A stretch of 64,000 nt of DNA from positions 2,294,001 to 2,358,000 of the forward strand of contig JANFOG010000005.1 of the NCBI GenBank assembly GCA_024336345.1, written 5' to 3'. Shown in pieces: positions 12,201 to 24,319 of the stretch. The number at the start of each line of letters is the position of its first letter. The first letter of the stretch is position 1. The notes beneath the pieces were generated by a model. It was not told the origin of the DNA. It was given only the letters and a program-made list of their open reading frames with translations, and did no database searches. The DNA is from Mariannaea sp. PMI_226 (Eukaryota; Ascomycota; Sordariomycetes; Hypocreales; Nectriaceae). The position numbers were made by a program, and so were the translations under genes.

Positions 12201-13658
12201 TCAAGCCAACAACTTCTGGACACGCTCTTGAATAATCCGATCTACAGGCTGAGAATGCCTTTGTACAACCACGTTTTCCCTTCCACCAATAGTGACGATG
12301 CGTAGCCACTCTGGTGTCACTTCATTTGCCATAAGGCGAATGCAGGCAGCACCCTCCTCCTTTGATATGGGTGTTCGTAGTGAATCCTTGATTTTCTCCA
12401 GTAGAGTAGCCATGGTAAAGGCTTGGCGCGGTAAAGACATTGGATTGGAAAGGCTGAGCATTGAAATAGTAGCAGACACATCTGCAACTCTGTTAAGGGC
12501 CGCTCGGCGCTGAAGTTCGGGGCCAGATGGTGGCAGCGGGCCATTGGCCTTGGCAAGCTTCTTCAGTCGAAGACGATCGAGAAGGCTCATTTTGGTTCCA
12601 TCAGGGTTTAAAAGTGGGTTACTGGAAGCATTGTTCTGCTTCACTTCCTTCTCTTGTTGCTTTGCAGCAATCCCATTCTTGAGCTCAGCAAGTGCTCGTT
12701 GTCCCTTGCCGAGCACAGGATTGAGTGACTTGGTGAAACTCCTGTCTGTGATTACAGCCTGGGGCAAGTCGCTAAGCGAAAGGCTACCGAGGGGAATATC
12801 AACGTCCGTCATATCATCAGTAGCCTTTTCCACGCATAGTGACTGCAGATTCTGCTCAAAGATTTTGTGAAGATGCTCCTCATTTATGGGAATACCGTTC
12901 CCATCGGGGGCCAATTCAATACAGACTTTCCCGCGTCCGTAGTCAGAAACGATGAAGGGAGAGACTGTGTTGCGCTTGGTGGAGGTCTGAATGGCGATAC
13001 ATCGACGAATATCCTCGATAGTGACTTGGCGCTTTCCCCAGGACCGAGAAATATCGGGTGCAACAGTGCGAAAGTCGACAGGTATTGTGGTGCCATTGTG
13101 TGCAAAGTGGATCATGATCGTCTTGAGAAAGGCCCTATGTAGGTGCATCAGGTCCACCAGATGGGAAGGAAGACCACCGTCCTGGTCAACTTGCTTCTTA
13201 TTCGCCTTCTTGAAGACACCATCGAGCTTTGTCTGTACCGTCTTTCCTTGCCGCTTCGTCTTGGTGATAATAGTCGAGTCTCTCGGTTTATGAGCAGCCT
13301 CGGCTCTTGAGGGTGCAGCCCTAGCTGTGCGTTTGCCTTTCACGATGGCAGTCACAGTCTGAGGTACTGAAGGTTCCGGCGCTTGGTGACGGGCCCGCTT
13401 GACAGGAATGTCCTCATCGTCGCTGCTTGGGGGGAATGATATGGTTCGTGAGCTGATTTGTGTGGGAGCTTCCTCGTCAATCGTCGCAGCCTTTCGCTTC
13501 CTTGTTGTGATTGTTGATGCAGCTGGTGCAGGCTCAAGGGCAGTTTTTTTGACAGTATCGTCAGGGAAAGCCTGACCTTTGGAGACTCGAGCGAAATTGC
13601 TAATGCGCCGGTCAACTGCAGCAGTGGCAGCTTGGCAGCGCCTGGTTGGTCGAGGCAT
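12201..13658 (-). CDS. CDT1: DNA replication licensing factor Cdt1
   Basis: Single exon, 485 residues. The start is the ATG at 13658 (MPRPTRRCQ); the open frame extends five codons further only through a GTG. Cdt1 works with Cdc6 and ORC in the nucleus to load MCM helicases onto origins in G1. Residues 1-160 are a basic, disordered tail with nuclear-localisation-like clusters (TTRKRK near 51, PVKRAR near 85). Residues about 163-290 form the central winged-helix region (LPSHLVDLMHLHRAFLKTI, then IPVDFRTVAPDISRSWGKRQ). Residues about 395-485 match the C-terminal MCM-binding winged helix (TPEWLRIVTIGGRENVVVQ). Two degenerate PIP-box-like motifs occur, VDRRISNF near 15-22 and QTKLDGVF at 142-149. 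Length is near that of S. pombe Cdt1. Pyrimidine-rich sequence upstream (13690-13800, minus-strand sense) fits a promoter. Confidence 0.85.
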   Translation of the reverse strand: MPRPTRRCQAATAAVDRRISNFARVSKGQAFPDDTVKKTALEPAPAASTITTRKRKAATIDEEAPTQISSRTISFPPSSDDEDIPVKRARHQAPEPSVPQTVTAIVKGKRTARAAPSRAEAAHKPRDSTIITKTKRQGKTVQTKLDGVFKKANKKQVDQDGGLPSHLVDLMHLHRAFLKTIMIHFAHNGTTIPVDFRTVAPDISRSWGKRQVTIEDIRRCIAIQTSTKRNTVSPFIVSDYGRGKVCIELAPDGNGIPINEEHLHKIFEQNLQSLCVEKATDDMTDVDIPLGSLSLSDLPQAVITDRSFTKSLNPVLGKGQRALAELKNGIAAKQQEKEVKQNNASSNPLLNPDGTKMSLLDRLRLKKLAKANGPLPPSGPELQRRAALNRVADVSATISMLSLSNPMSLPRQAFTMATLLEKIKDSLRTPISKEEGAACIRLMANEVTPEWLRIVTIGGRENVVVQRHSQPVDRIIQERVQKLLA

Positions 13659-15198
13659 CTCGATTTTCCTCACTGGGGAGTTGCTGGCTCAGGTGGGAGA
13701 AAAGGAAGTTTGTTTGGAGTTGCCGTAAGAGGAATTAAAGGAATGGTTGTTGTTTCTCAACAGAAAAGAAGACACTAGATGAAAATGAATAGAAGGAGAG
13801 AAGCAGTCGAGCAGTCGAGCAGTTGGAAATTTTGCACAAGTCGGAAGGGAAGATGGCATGGGTATGAAGTTGTGAAAAGTGGGAGGAAACTACGTGCATG
13901 GTATAATTACCGACAACCTTAGTCGGTATGTTGGTCGCCGGGGGAAACGTGATGGAGATAACTACAATGGGCCAGGTGAACGCGTCCACCCGTGTTCTAG
14001 CGTGTTCCCTACGCGTAAAGTGCACGACTTGGCACCAATCTTTGGGCGCGGCTCGAGCCTACCTCGATAAGCGCCCAAATTCTGTTCATCATGCTATGCG
14101 CCTATGGAGTATGATTTTTCTTTTATGTGCATATTCGGCGTCAATTGTTTTCACGATCCCGTACAAAGCCACAGGGGAGAGCAGCCGGCTGGATTAAAAT
14201 AATAACTACACTTCTACTCCACAAATTCGGCCTCTCATGCAATCTTTCAGACGATACGCAAGTCTATTGTGGCTCTTCATATTCCACGGGCTTGACTGCA
14301 ATCTGATCTCGGAAAGCATTCAAATAACCATGCCATCTCAGTGAGATACTGAATCCTTTGCGATCCAAGCCGTACCTCGGCTCTCCTTGACTACATACGT
14401 TTATGTAATCAGTTTTCTCATGCGAATTCTACTCTCAAGTGACAATGACTCCAAGCGGTATGCCCTAGGTACATATGCTTGTCTTGTGACTATTCCTCTT
14501 CTACCGTGTGATGTTTCTCCGGTATCCCGAGATGTCGATCCTGGACATCCGTAGTATATCCAATCAAGCTTTTGGTTGATGGTCACATATTTCACAAGCC
14601 AATTTCGCCCTATGTAGGTGCTTTGAATAGCCTGATCAGATCGACAAGCACTGAATATGGAGCAGTTGCCTCGGATAGCTGACCCACGCAAGTTTGGCAT
14701 CTGGAGGGGCATAGTTCATGCTGAGTACCCCTCCAGTCCATTGGCCTTTCACTGAACGATTGCACGACGTGATTAATGAAAGATGTGATGGATAGTTATC
14801 TAGGCGTACATAGATCACAACGAATGGCCTAGGTGGCCCGTTTTCCTTAGAAGTGCAAGAAACAAACGCACGAACGAACGAACCAATAAGCCAAGAGCCC
14901 ATCTTATTTTCTGTATCCTCCTGTACCATGCGCCCTTGCACGAATTGTCAAGTGCAGCTTCATGACCTTTGACACACGTCTGCTTTGCCAAGACCCTGCC
15001 AACCCCCTTCCATTAGTTAGCTGCCTTAGACTCCAGACCAGTTCAATACAAATTCCTCATTCCCAACGCCACCCAGACAAGAAACACAAGAAAGAAAACC
15101 CCCATTTTCTCAACCAGACTATCATCTCTCCCATGCTTCATTCAAAGCAGAGGTGACAAATGTTGGCGCTGTGATGCTTTACTCGGGAGGTGTGCCCA
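13659..15198. other. CDT1 promoter and intergenic sequence
   Basis: The first 150 bases are purine-rich on the plus strand, giving a CT-rich promoter for the minus-strand CDT1 gene, with an AGCAGTCG triplicate at about 13803-13825. Beyond about 14000 I see no convincing gene. Sequence close to 15198 probably carries the 3' UTR of the small minus-strand gene that ends at 15199. Confidence 0.45.
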
Positions 15199-15435
15199 TC
15201 AATGGCGATTCGATGTGGGCCAGTGTTCTGGTCGAAAACTGACGGGACTGGGAGGGGGTGGCGCTGGCACAGCATAGTCGTCTTCTTGAATATGATGGAC
15301 GGGAGTCGAGGGACGATTATCCTTGGATATGAGTGTTGCATTGATGCTAGTCTGTAGGTCCTGTGGCGTCACCAATCTCATATTTCTAGGAGATGGTGGG
15401 ATAGCCAAGGGCGAGGTTGCGAGAGTTCCGGGCAT
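15199..15435 (-). CDS. Probable small orphan protein (78 aa)
   Basis: A complete minus-strand frame from ATG at 15435 to TGA, with a strong start context (CACAATGCC). The protein begins MPGTLATSPLAIPPSPRN, continues with a hydrophilic middle (VTPQDLQTSINATLISKD) and ends Pro-rich (VPAPPPPSPVSFRPEHW). I recognise no domain, signal peptide or membrane segment. Support for a real gene is the start context, the non-repetitive central part and a pronounced CT-rich tract (minus-strand sense) at about 15640-15980, like those before the solid genes here. It could also be the first exon of a longer gene, or spurious. No function is proposed. Confidence 0.5.
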   Translation of the reverse strand: MPGTLATSPLAIPPSPRNMRLVTPQDLQTSINATLISKDNRPSTPVHHIQEDDYAVPAPPPPSPVSFRPEHWPTSNRH

Positions 15436-15639
15436 TGTGAATTGAGATGGATGATGAGATTGACGTCGGTGGATGGAAGCAGGTATGTTGGAATGCGGAG
15501 ATGCCGTTTCATGTACCGATAAATCCAGGATTTTGGACGAGATGCACCAAGGTTCTAGCTAGCCGTGCAGGTGACAATGCAGCGTTGGGACTGCTGCTGG
15601 TGTTAAGTGCAAACAGAGACAAGAACAAGGGCTAGAGGA

Positions 15640-15985
15640 TGATGTTGAGCGTGCGCGAAGATGTGGCCAACAGCAAAACTGCTAACGGGCAGATTTCGCA
15701 GAGGAATGAGACAGTTCAAAGCGAGAGTTGAGAGTGAAGTTGGGAAGTGAGAGTTAGGTACGCAGTAAAAAGATCAAGTCGGCAACAGACGGGATGCAAG
15801 GTAAGGTACCTGAGCCAGAAGACCTAAGGTAAGTGCCTGTGTATGACACAACAAAGAGCAATGGAAAGCTTGAACGAAGGTACGGAAAGACCGGGGAAGA
15901 AAGAAAGGGAAGGTGAGGAGGGAGGAGGAAGTAGGGAGGAAGGAGCTGGTTATGTATTCAGAAAGGAAGGCAGGAGGAAGGAGGA
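15640..15985 (-). promoter_or_regulatory. Pyrimidine-rich promoter-like tract
   Basis: The plus strand is strongly purine-rich (GAAAGAAAGGGAAGG and GGAGGGAGGAGGAAG type runs), so the minus strand is CT-rich, as at the starts of the DUF3405, SPF27 and STF2 genes. It lies 200-550 nt upstream of the 78-codon minus-strand frame and is the main contextual evidence that this frame is expressed. A GGTAAGGTACCT word is embedded near 15800. Confidence 0.4.
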
Positions 15986-18900
15986 AAGTGGCAGTCTCAG
16001 CTAGAATCAGTCATGGCCGGCCGGGGCAAAACGCACAAGATGGCGGCAAAGACAACCCAACCCAACCAAGTCACGACGAGGCCAACGCCGGGGTGACAGA
16101 CGACGGGGCAGACCACAAGTACTGAGGACCACGGTTCAGGACCCAAAACCTGGGGAACGGAACGGAAGACATACCCCGGCCCCTTGCCAATCTACCGGTC
16201 ACGGAGGCCCCCGGCTCTGGTCCATTCACATTCTCCCAAGCACACCTCTCTCCTGTGCCGTACCCAAGCTTACAGTACAAGCTACCATCCTCTTTGTTGT
16301 ACAACACAGGGCCCAGGGCCCAGGGCTCAGTACATAGTGAGGGTGCATTGCATTCACGATGGGGGTGCGGTGGGTTCCGTCTTCGTTCCTTTCCAGGACG
16401 ACCCATCAGTCCCTGATTCTAGGGCTGCATTGTGTGGATAACTCGGTGGCCCCAGCTAACTTAAGACAAGTCTGTTCACTGTACAAAGTACATTTGTAGT
16501 ATTCCGTTCTCTGGGGACCCGTCACGTACTAGACCCGATCAGCACGCCGACCAATATTGAACTCGTCCCTTGATATCTTGATTCAACCAGTTCATGGAAG
16601 GCCCTGCTGTTGTAAAGGGCCTAGAAACCAGGACGCTGCATATGAACCCATCGAGCAAATACTGTGCAGCAGGCGATATGCTTCTCAGCTTAGTTTCCGA
16701 ATGAGGTTTCGGGTCCTGGCACGTCGTGACGGAGACGAGGACCTGGGGGAGAGGAAATGGGGGTGTGGAGTTAGCTCGGCCCAACCTGCCCTTGGCCGGA
16801 AAGCATGAAATGTGGCAGTCCGGGGTAGAGACACCAAAGTCAACATTTTCCTTCAGAGTAAACAAGGGGGGTGGCTTTAGTTCCCAACCGGCTTCTCCTT
16901 GCTCATGGAGAAGAAAAGCAAGCAAAAAAGAGAAAAGTTGCGGACGGGGCGAACGGGGCGAGAGTGAGTAGCAACAGTCGGTGGAACGAGCTCAGACTGA
17001 CGGCAAACGAACAGTCACAGATATTTTATAGCAAGTACAAACAAAAGACACGTCAATTAGGCAGATTGATCAACCCAGCCAGCCTGTCATGGTTACCGTA
17101 CATATTTACCGTGCCCGATATCACGAAATACTTCGTACATACACGTACACAAGTACACGCACACAAATCATCAATGACCTTTTGATATCTACAGCTGATG
17201 AGCTCTGTCACATATCAAGATAACCCCTTACTCCGGATATGAATGTGGTAGAATACCAATATGTGCAGAAGGCCAAGTTCAGCCGGCTCAAAAGAGGAAA
17301 TAAGCACGAGCACGCCAGAACAAAACCGACTGCATGGGCGGGTCCGGGAGAAGGGGAGGCCAAGGAGGCGGCCCTGTCGCTCTGTGTGGAAATCAGCATG
17401 GGGTTGCCGGGTTTCCTTCTGGAACACACCTCAACCAGGGCCTTCCCATCAATCACCGAACATTATCCCGTGCACCTCTCCACTACTGAGCCAATGACAC
17501 TACTGTGTAATAGCATGGATTTATTTCTCTTATTTTGTAGGGGTGAGATTTTTTGTGCAAAAAGAAGAGCCGACCAGCCATCAAAATGTCCATCAGACGC
17601 GATGGGTCAATAGCCTGACTCAAGGCGAGATGCTCCGTAAAGCAAAACAAATGTGTCTGCTTCGGCAGTCTCCTGCTATCAATAACCAGAGGGGATGGCC
17701 TGATTGCCTGTGTCAAAGGTCGAACTACTGCCTCCTAGTCTCTAGCCTTGTAGTCAATATTGATGTTGTGTTCTCTTCCTTTTTCTTTCTTATGTTGCTC
17801 CCTCCAGCTCCGTACACCGTGGCTCAATATATATGACCTACTCCTTTTACCAAGGAGAAGTAGGAATTAGGCCTTCTCTATCCCTTCTTCTCTCGTCAAC
17901 AGTAGCACTCGTGTCGATTCAAATTAAACTACAATTGAGAGAGTCTCATTAGACATTGAAGGTCTTCGGGTCCTTCACCCAGGTCCAGGCATTGTTGGTA
18001 TTTCTGGACGAGGATCCGGCCGGCAGTATAACACCCAGCATTCAAGCTAGATAGCAGATCCGTTGCGAGAGAACATATACACCTCTTTGTCTAAGAAAAT
18101 CCGATCAGACAAGGGAGACAAACCAACTCTATTGCCATTGCTCGCACTCACATCAATCAACACCACATATCAGCTCCCAGTACAGGTACGAAGCATTTTG
18201 CACTAGTTATCGCCACCAAGCGGCGAACCGTACGAAAACCAGCTCTGGAAACTCTGAGGAAGGTGGAGGAAGTCAATGGCGATCTCTACCCCAACACCAC
18301 TAGGAGAAGGGAAATTAATGCCAGAGCCCAGGAAAACACGGGATGGCGGAGTCCTATCCCGAGGGTGATTAAGTACGAGGGACCAAAGTACCAGCCGAGC
18401 TTGCTTGACTCGGTGCAGCCGTCCTTCCCCATCTATTTGCTTCCAGAAGGCGAGATGAGGCCAGGGGTCGCAAATTTACGCCGGGTTTGCCAGGGCCGGC
18501 TGCTCACCCTAGACTCTTTTCAACGGCCACCCACACATGTTTCCGAGGACGACCTGAAAGTGGCCACCCGAAAAGGCAACAGGAAATGATTTAGAAAAGG
18601 CCATTTTGCTGTTTGCAAGCGCACGAGTTGCGCCAGCCATTGATCGAGCACATCGCTGCCCGAACTGAAGAAAACGGGGCAGTACAAAGATACACGCTCG
18701 ATAGGCTTACCTAGGCTGCTGTGTTTCCTAACACGTCGATATTGACACTTCACCGTGGAATGTGCCAGGTCAATATGACTGATTACCTGTTGGAAATCGG
18801 TGCTCTGTGAATTCGAAGTACATACAGAGTGAACGGAACAGAGACGGACTAATTGCTTCATGCTTTCTTTCGAGATGGCCACACCCCGGCGTCAGTTATA

Positions 18901-21613
18901 GGTCCTCCTGGGCTTCTTGTCAAGAATAGTGGCTGTCAACATGTTGCCTGCTGCTGTGATCACACCGGTCACTGAACGATCGGAATACAAGCTATAAAAT
19001 TGCTACCGTTAGCCTCTCTCCCTGTTGGTCTGTGAAACGAAACAGCTCCAACTTTAAAAATCTCTCTGCCTGCTGGAGATGTTCCGACGTTGACTTTGTC
19101 TACCAATCCAAGCTCCCATCACCGTCAGCCCCAGGTTCAGCTCAGTCAGCTTAGAGTTATCGACTCATCGTGCATATGCAGCCTTTCACCAAGGCCTTCG
19201 TCAGTGATAGGCTGAATGACGAAGGAAAAGGGACGGGGCAGTCAGGGGGAATGGCGACTTGTCTCACCGTTTCTTTGCCTCTTTTCGTCCCCTTGTTTGT
19301 GATTTCTCGCTCTGCCATCCTCGTTTCCAATTCATGCCCCTACCCGCTTTCCCGCTCCGCCGTTCTTCCCCGGTGCAAGATTGGGGCATGAGGTAGCGTT
19401 TCGTCCTTCCTGCAGGCATCTGGGTCGTTTGTAGGGAATCAGAGCATTTAGCCTGCGCAAGTATCCAGGCCATCCAGGCCACCCCCTCCCCCCCTGCCGA
19501 GGCTTCACCGGAGAGTTACGAGTGGGACCTTGGAGGATGAATCCAGATTACGTGGGAGGGACTTCTTCTTACTACGATTCCTTGCTCGCGGAAAATCGGA
19601 AAGACACGCAGTATTCCTAAATCCAGAAGGATTACAAACGACGGCCGTAAGCCAGAGCCCAAGCAGCTATCAGCAAGCGGCAACGCCCAAGTCAGCCTTT
19701 TTATCACCCTTGCCGCTTCACGACCTCCTTGCTGAAATCATTGGTGACTGGCTATCACGTCCTAAGCACCAGAAAAAGCGGAATTGATGTCATATCTTCA
19801 TTCGTCCGTGATAGCATCCTATTGCGCCCCATGTCACATTGCCTCGTCCTAGACGGCCCCGAACAAAGCTGAACATTGCCGAATCAACTTAAAGCTCAAG
19901 CGCCCTCTAGGCGTGTCGTTTGAGAAGTAATTCCGCCGACCCAAACCCCGAATTTGTCTTTCAAGTGACAGTGACGTGGTGGTCAACTTCAACATGGTTG
20001 GTTACCCTAGAAAACGTAACTGACAAGAAAGCAATATGTCATACACCATATGCTGGCCGTGTACATGCAGCCATGCCCACTCAATTGATTAGCTCATGCC
20101 ACAGCATATTTCCTTGGACGTTGACCGGTTGAGGGGACCAACCAGAGCGGCCCAGTTTCCTGTCCAGTCTCACCGAAACCATGTCCATGTCGTGCAGACT
20201 TGGGCTTCCGTACAGGAATGACGGTATCGATACATTTTTTCATTTCGCTTTTGTAGTAGTAACAGGATGCATTCTCTGACAGCCGAACAAGGCTGCCGAC
20301 AGCGCCGAGCGCACAAAGGGAGATGGAGACGTTGCTTTTGTTTGCCGTTGCCACGTCCTCACTATGCAGAGACGCGGCGGCGGCGGTGGTGTTGTTGTTG
20401 TTGTTGTCGGCATATTCTCATCTTTTGGTGGCACAGTCGCCTGGAGCAGCGGTGAGGACGGCTTTACCGAGCAATCAAAAGTTATCCCGAGGTATCCAAG
20501 AACAGAAACCCCAGAGAAGCTTTATTTCCGCCCAGGAAGTGGATTTGGTCTTCTTGATCGAAAATGGCTCCATGCCAGGAATTGTTTCAACGTGACTCTG
20601 TTCTTCTGGCTACCTTTGAAGGAACTTCAACATAGATGGTCATCCGTGACTCCCTTACTTGGGTGACTATCTAACCAGTCCGTAACAGCACCGCGACAAA
20701 CTTGCAGCATCATAGTCACCCAACTTAACTAGCAAACGCACCAACCCACCCTTGCACCCCTTGGGCATTTACAGCCGAGATATCACAATAAAATAAAAGT
20801 CAAGCTAAATGCTCTCGATGCCACGCGTCCGCATCCCGCAAAGCATCCAGAGGATCGCCCCACGTCTTGTGGTGTCGCCGTCGTTCGCCTTTGGACACCC
20901 CCTCTGATCCCCCTCCTCTACCCGTGTGTTTTCGATCGGAAACCAGAGCATTCCTCCCCCACGCTAACAAAGACATCCCCCCAAGACATGAATATCAACT
21001 ATCGTAAACCCTGTCTCGCGTCTCCAAAGAAAAAACACACCCCTCCTTGATATGCCGAGAGAGAGAGCTAGCTAGGCTGCGTGTATGTTTTATCATTTTG
21101 GATGCAAGCCCTCATCCGGCTTGTGGTTTTGCGGTTCCGCTACGCCTACTTGTGTAACTCCCGGTGTGTATACAGGCGTGTTTGATTCACCACCTCCTTA
21201 CTCAGCCTGCGCCCGAAAGAGAGGGAAGAAAAAGAAAATAAACATAGGACTACTGGTGCACGTTGCGGCGGTATTGGATCGGGCAACAATTTATACCGAG
21301 ACAGAGCCGTATTGTTCCTGGAGAGGGAACATGTGGGCTCGCATGTTTATGACACACCGGGAGTGGTTGGACACACATCAACACAAGAATCTTCCCCGTA
21401 TCAACTCATTCAACGCATTCGTGTCGCCATTCTTTTTTGACCCAGATAAGGGCCTTCACTCTCTGACCCCAGATGTGTAGCAGGAAGCCATACGCAACGT
21501 TGCCTTGTCCCTTTTATTTTTTTCGTGTATGCTTTTTTAACAACATTCCAACGAGTTGGCTGCGCCCAGCGCCGGTCGCTCGCTGTCCCCTATCCCTCTC
21601 ATCCCTTTCCTCT
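15986..21613. other. Gene-poor region of about 5.6 kb
   Basis: No gene is called. An open plus-strand stretch at about 18130-18589 is protein-like but lacks an ATG. A (CGG)n-(GTT)n microsatellite lies at 20371-20418. The interval 20700-21613 is downstream of GCP3 and should include its 3' UTR; a 131-codon plus-strand frame there (21085-21480) has no recognisable domain or promoter context. Confidence 0.45.
20371..20418. repeat. Trinucleotide microsatellite (CGG)n-(GTT)n
   Basis: A short CGG/GCG run passes directly into about eight GTT units. It is not inside any supported gene. Confidence 0.8.
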
Positions 21614-24319
21614 TCATCCCTTGGAAAAATTTGCCGTCCCTGCTGAACTTCCTGTTGGTGCTGTCTTGGCCTTCCGCCTTGAGGGCTGGTAAACATCGTT
21701 GAAGTTCATGGCCACACCCAGAAAACGCATGTCCACGTCAGGCTGGTAAGCCAAGTCACCTAGCAGGAGCTGCAGCCTCGTTCGGAACGTGGAGCCAAGC
21801 CCGCGCAACCGCTCCTGCAGCACAGGGAACTCGGACGTCACTGCATCGGCCGCAGGAAGGGAAGAAGCGTCGGCTTCATCGTTGTGAGGACGGTGGCGCG
21901 CGGTAGTGCTGCGGACGTCGGCCTCCTGGCGTTGTGTGAAGTCAGACACGCTCCAGCTGTACAAGCCATCGACCGAGTCGCGGTAGTTGAGCATACAGCG
22001 GAGGATCTCGCTGAGCTGAATCATATACGAGGTGCGGTCGCCTTGCTTGGCGCCGAGGAGGCCCTTGTGTGTGATGTCGTCGAGGTAGCGTGTATGGGCT
22101 TTGATGAGGTCGTCAAGGGTGCAATCCTCCTTGTGAATGCGATTCTGAAGCTCACCCCAAGAGGACTCGATAACTTCGAACAGGATGTAGTATTGGAGTT
22201 GGCCGACAAAGTGAATCATCTCTGCGAGTACGCCACGGGTAGACTTCCAAGTCTGCGCGACGGCGGGATCCGAGTTTTGCAGCACGCCGCGGGAGCCGGT
22301 CATGCACTTTCGCCATGTAGACATGACGGCGAACTCTACACGCTTGATGCGCCAGAGGAAGTTGAAGACTTTGAGATACTGCCTGTTGCCCCATTCTGTG
22401 ACTACCACATCCACTGGTGCATCGATCTTGTATTCGAGCGTGAAGCAGTCCCATCCAATATCTCCGTGAGATAACTGTAGCATGCGGGCATCCAAACGTC
22501 GCAGTACCTCGGGGGAGTCGTATTGAGCATTGGATCCCCGAATCGCGTGTTCTAGTTGTGCCGTCAAAGTGTGTCTGTACTGAGCGCCTGCTGGTCGGTC
22601 TAGGTTTGCAGCAAGGGACTCCATCAATAAAGCAATGAAGTCACCCTGGCCAAGAAGAATGTAGCTCTTCAATGCTTGAAGATGGTCAAACAAGTGGAAC
22701 TTGGTTGTCATAAGGTCCATGAGACGCTTCATGGTAGTCTTGTAAGCCTCGTCGATCCAAGTTTCCAAAGTGGCCGTATCGCCATACCGCAACTCCTTGG
22801 AAGCTGCCTTGGAATAGTTCTCTACCCATAGTGAGTCACCGCAGCTGTGGCGAGTGAAGTTCAATGACTTTCCAATGAGGAACACCTTTTGTGCAAAATC
22901 CTGAGTGATGATACTGGGTATCATATCCTTTGCTGTCTCAAACTTATCCTCCCAAACATTCGCAGCTCCTTTGCTCTTGGCAGGGTCATCACTGGGGACC
23001 TTCTCTCTGACGAAGAACTCCTGGTAGGGGTCCGACAGTTCGCCGTCATAGATCCAGTGCCGAAGAATGTCGTAGAAGGGCTTCGTGAAACTGCCGAGTA
23101 GCCTTTCAGCGAATGCCGCAACCACAGGATCTCCGTGAGAGGAAGAAAAGCTGTGTATCAACGATATCAGCTGGCCACCCTTCTTCTTTTCTGATTCTTC
23201 CGCAATGAGACTCATCAACCGAAGACCCATTGTGGCTTCCCGTGTCCATACGACACATCTCTTCAAAGTCACGCCTGCCTTTCCTATCCCGGCTCGTGGT
23301 GCGTCTTCGTCCAGAGATGCCAATGCTCTCCGGATTTGACCTTCTAGTGTGGCAATCAAGCTCAGATACGACCGCAATTCCCCGCTAATCGCTGCACGCA
23401 AGCTCTGTGCGAGAAGACTTCTGCCAGGGGTTTTGCAAAATTCATCCAGGCCACGGTATAGTAAAGAAGGCTCAGCCAGGGTGTGGAGTAGAGAAACGAG
23501 AGGTAATGGCAGTGTAGGCGGGAGTTTCAAGGTGTACTGCTTTGCGAATGGTAGGGTAGTAGAGGTGAGGCCTTGGAGTGTGAATGGTAGATCCCGTAGA
23601 ATAACGGACTCTGGAGGGTCTATTTCTGAGTAATTATTTGCCAAGAGTGTTGATTTCAAAGAGACGTCTCTGCTCGGTGCTTCGGAACGTGACCCTCCAT
23701 CTTCGGTAGTCTGCTTCCCCTCCTTGACTTTTGGAGGTAGGCTCTTGAGTCCCTCGGGTTGAAAAGCATCCTTAAACTGCTCTTCTTCAAGTTTATTTGC
23801 CTTTGACGACCGTTCACGACCGTGGCGTTTGATTGTATCTCGACTGATTGCTTCTCGGTAGTTGGGCGCCGATGGCTTGATAGGGCTGAGAGGGAGGGGC
23901 TCGCTTGGGTCTGGGGAATCGGCGAGCTGGTACAGGAGGAAGAGAATTGCCCACTTGTGTTCGAGGACAGGTAGAGATAGTAGTCTGGAATAGAGGTTCG
24001 AGAAGCGGAGGGCTTGGTTAGGGTTGGTTTGGATAAGTTTCCGCTTTATTAGGTCGTTGGCATGGTTGACGTCGGCAGAGACGGCGGGGGATGAAGGGCT
24101 GTTGTGTGGTTGGTGAACAAAAGACTCGAGACGAACAAAACAGTGATATATGTAGCCCTATTCCGGCTAGTGACGAACGAACCTCTCTAGTATTGACTTG
24201 ACCAGCTCGAAGCAGGTGTCGTGGCGCTCTTGTGCGGCCTCATCGGTGTCATTGGGGTCGCTTGGGACGAGGTGGGCGATTAAGCTGTCGATAGCGTTGG
24301 TAATGCGATCTGGGGCCAT
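21614..24319 (-). CDS. SPC98: Gamma-tubulin complex component 3 (Spc98/Alp6/GCP3)
   Basis: Two exons, 24319-24183 and 24098-21614, joined across an 84-nt intron with an unusual GTTCGT donor and a CAACAG acceptor; 873 residues, close to human GCP3 (907). The product is a core subunit of the gamma-tubulin small complex that nucleates microtubules at the spindle pole body. The N terminus (MAPDRITNAIDSLIAHLV, then LPVLEHKWAILFLLYQL) is the GCP3-type extension. The GRIP1 region from about residue 230 carries LYRGLDEFCKTPGRSLLAQS, HWIYDGELSDPYQEFFV and the GCP3-typical QKVFLIGKSLNF. The GRIP2 region contains WRIKRVEFAVMSTWR. These match GCP3 better than GCP2. It is divergently oriented to HFI1 with 589 bp between start codons. 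Confidence 0.93.

Noticed and set aside
21085..21480. 131-codon plus-strand frame downstream of GCP3
   Set aside because: No recognised domain, no CT-rich promoter, and it overlaps the expected GCP3 3' region; kept as unsupported.
21884..22474. 196-codon plus-strand frame
   Set aside because: Antisense shadow of GCP3.
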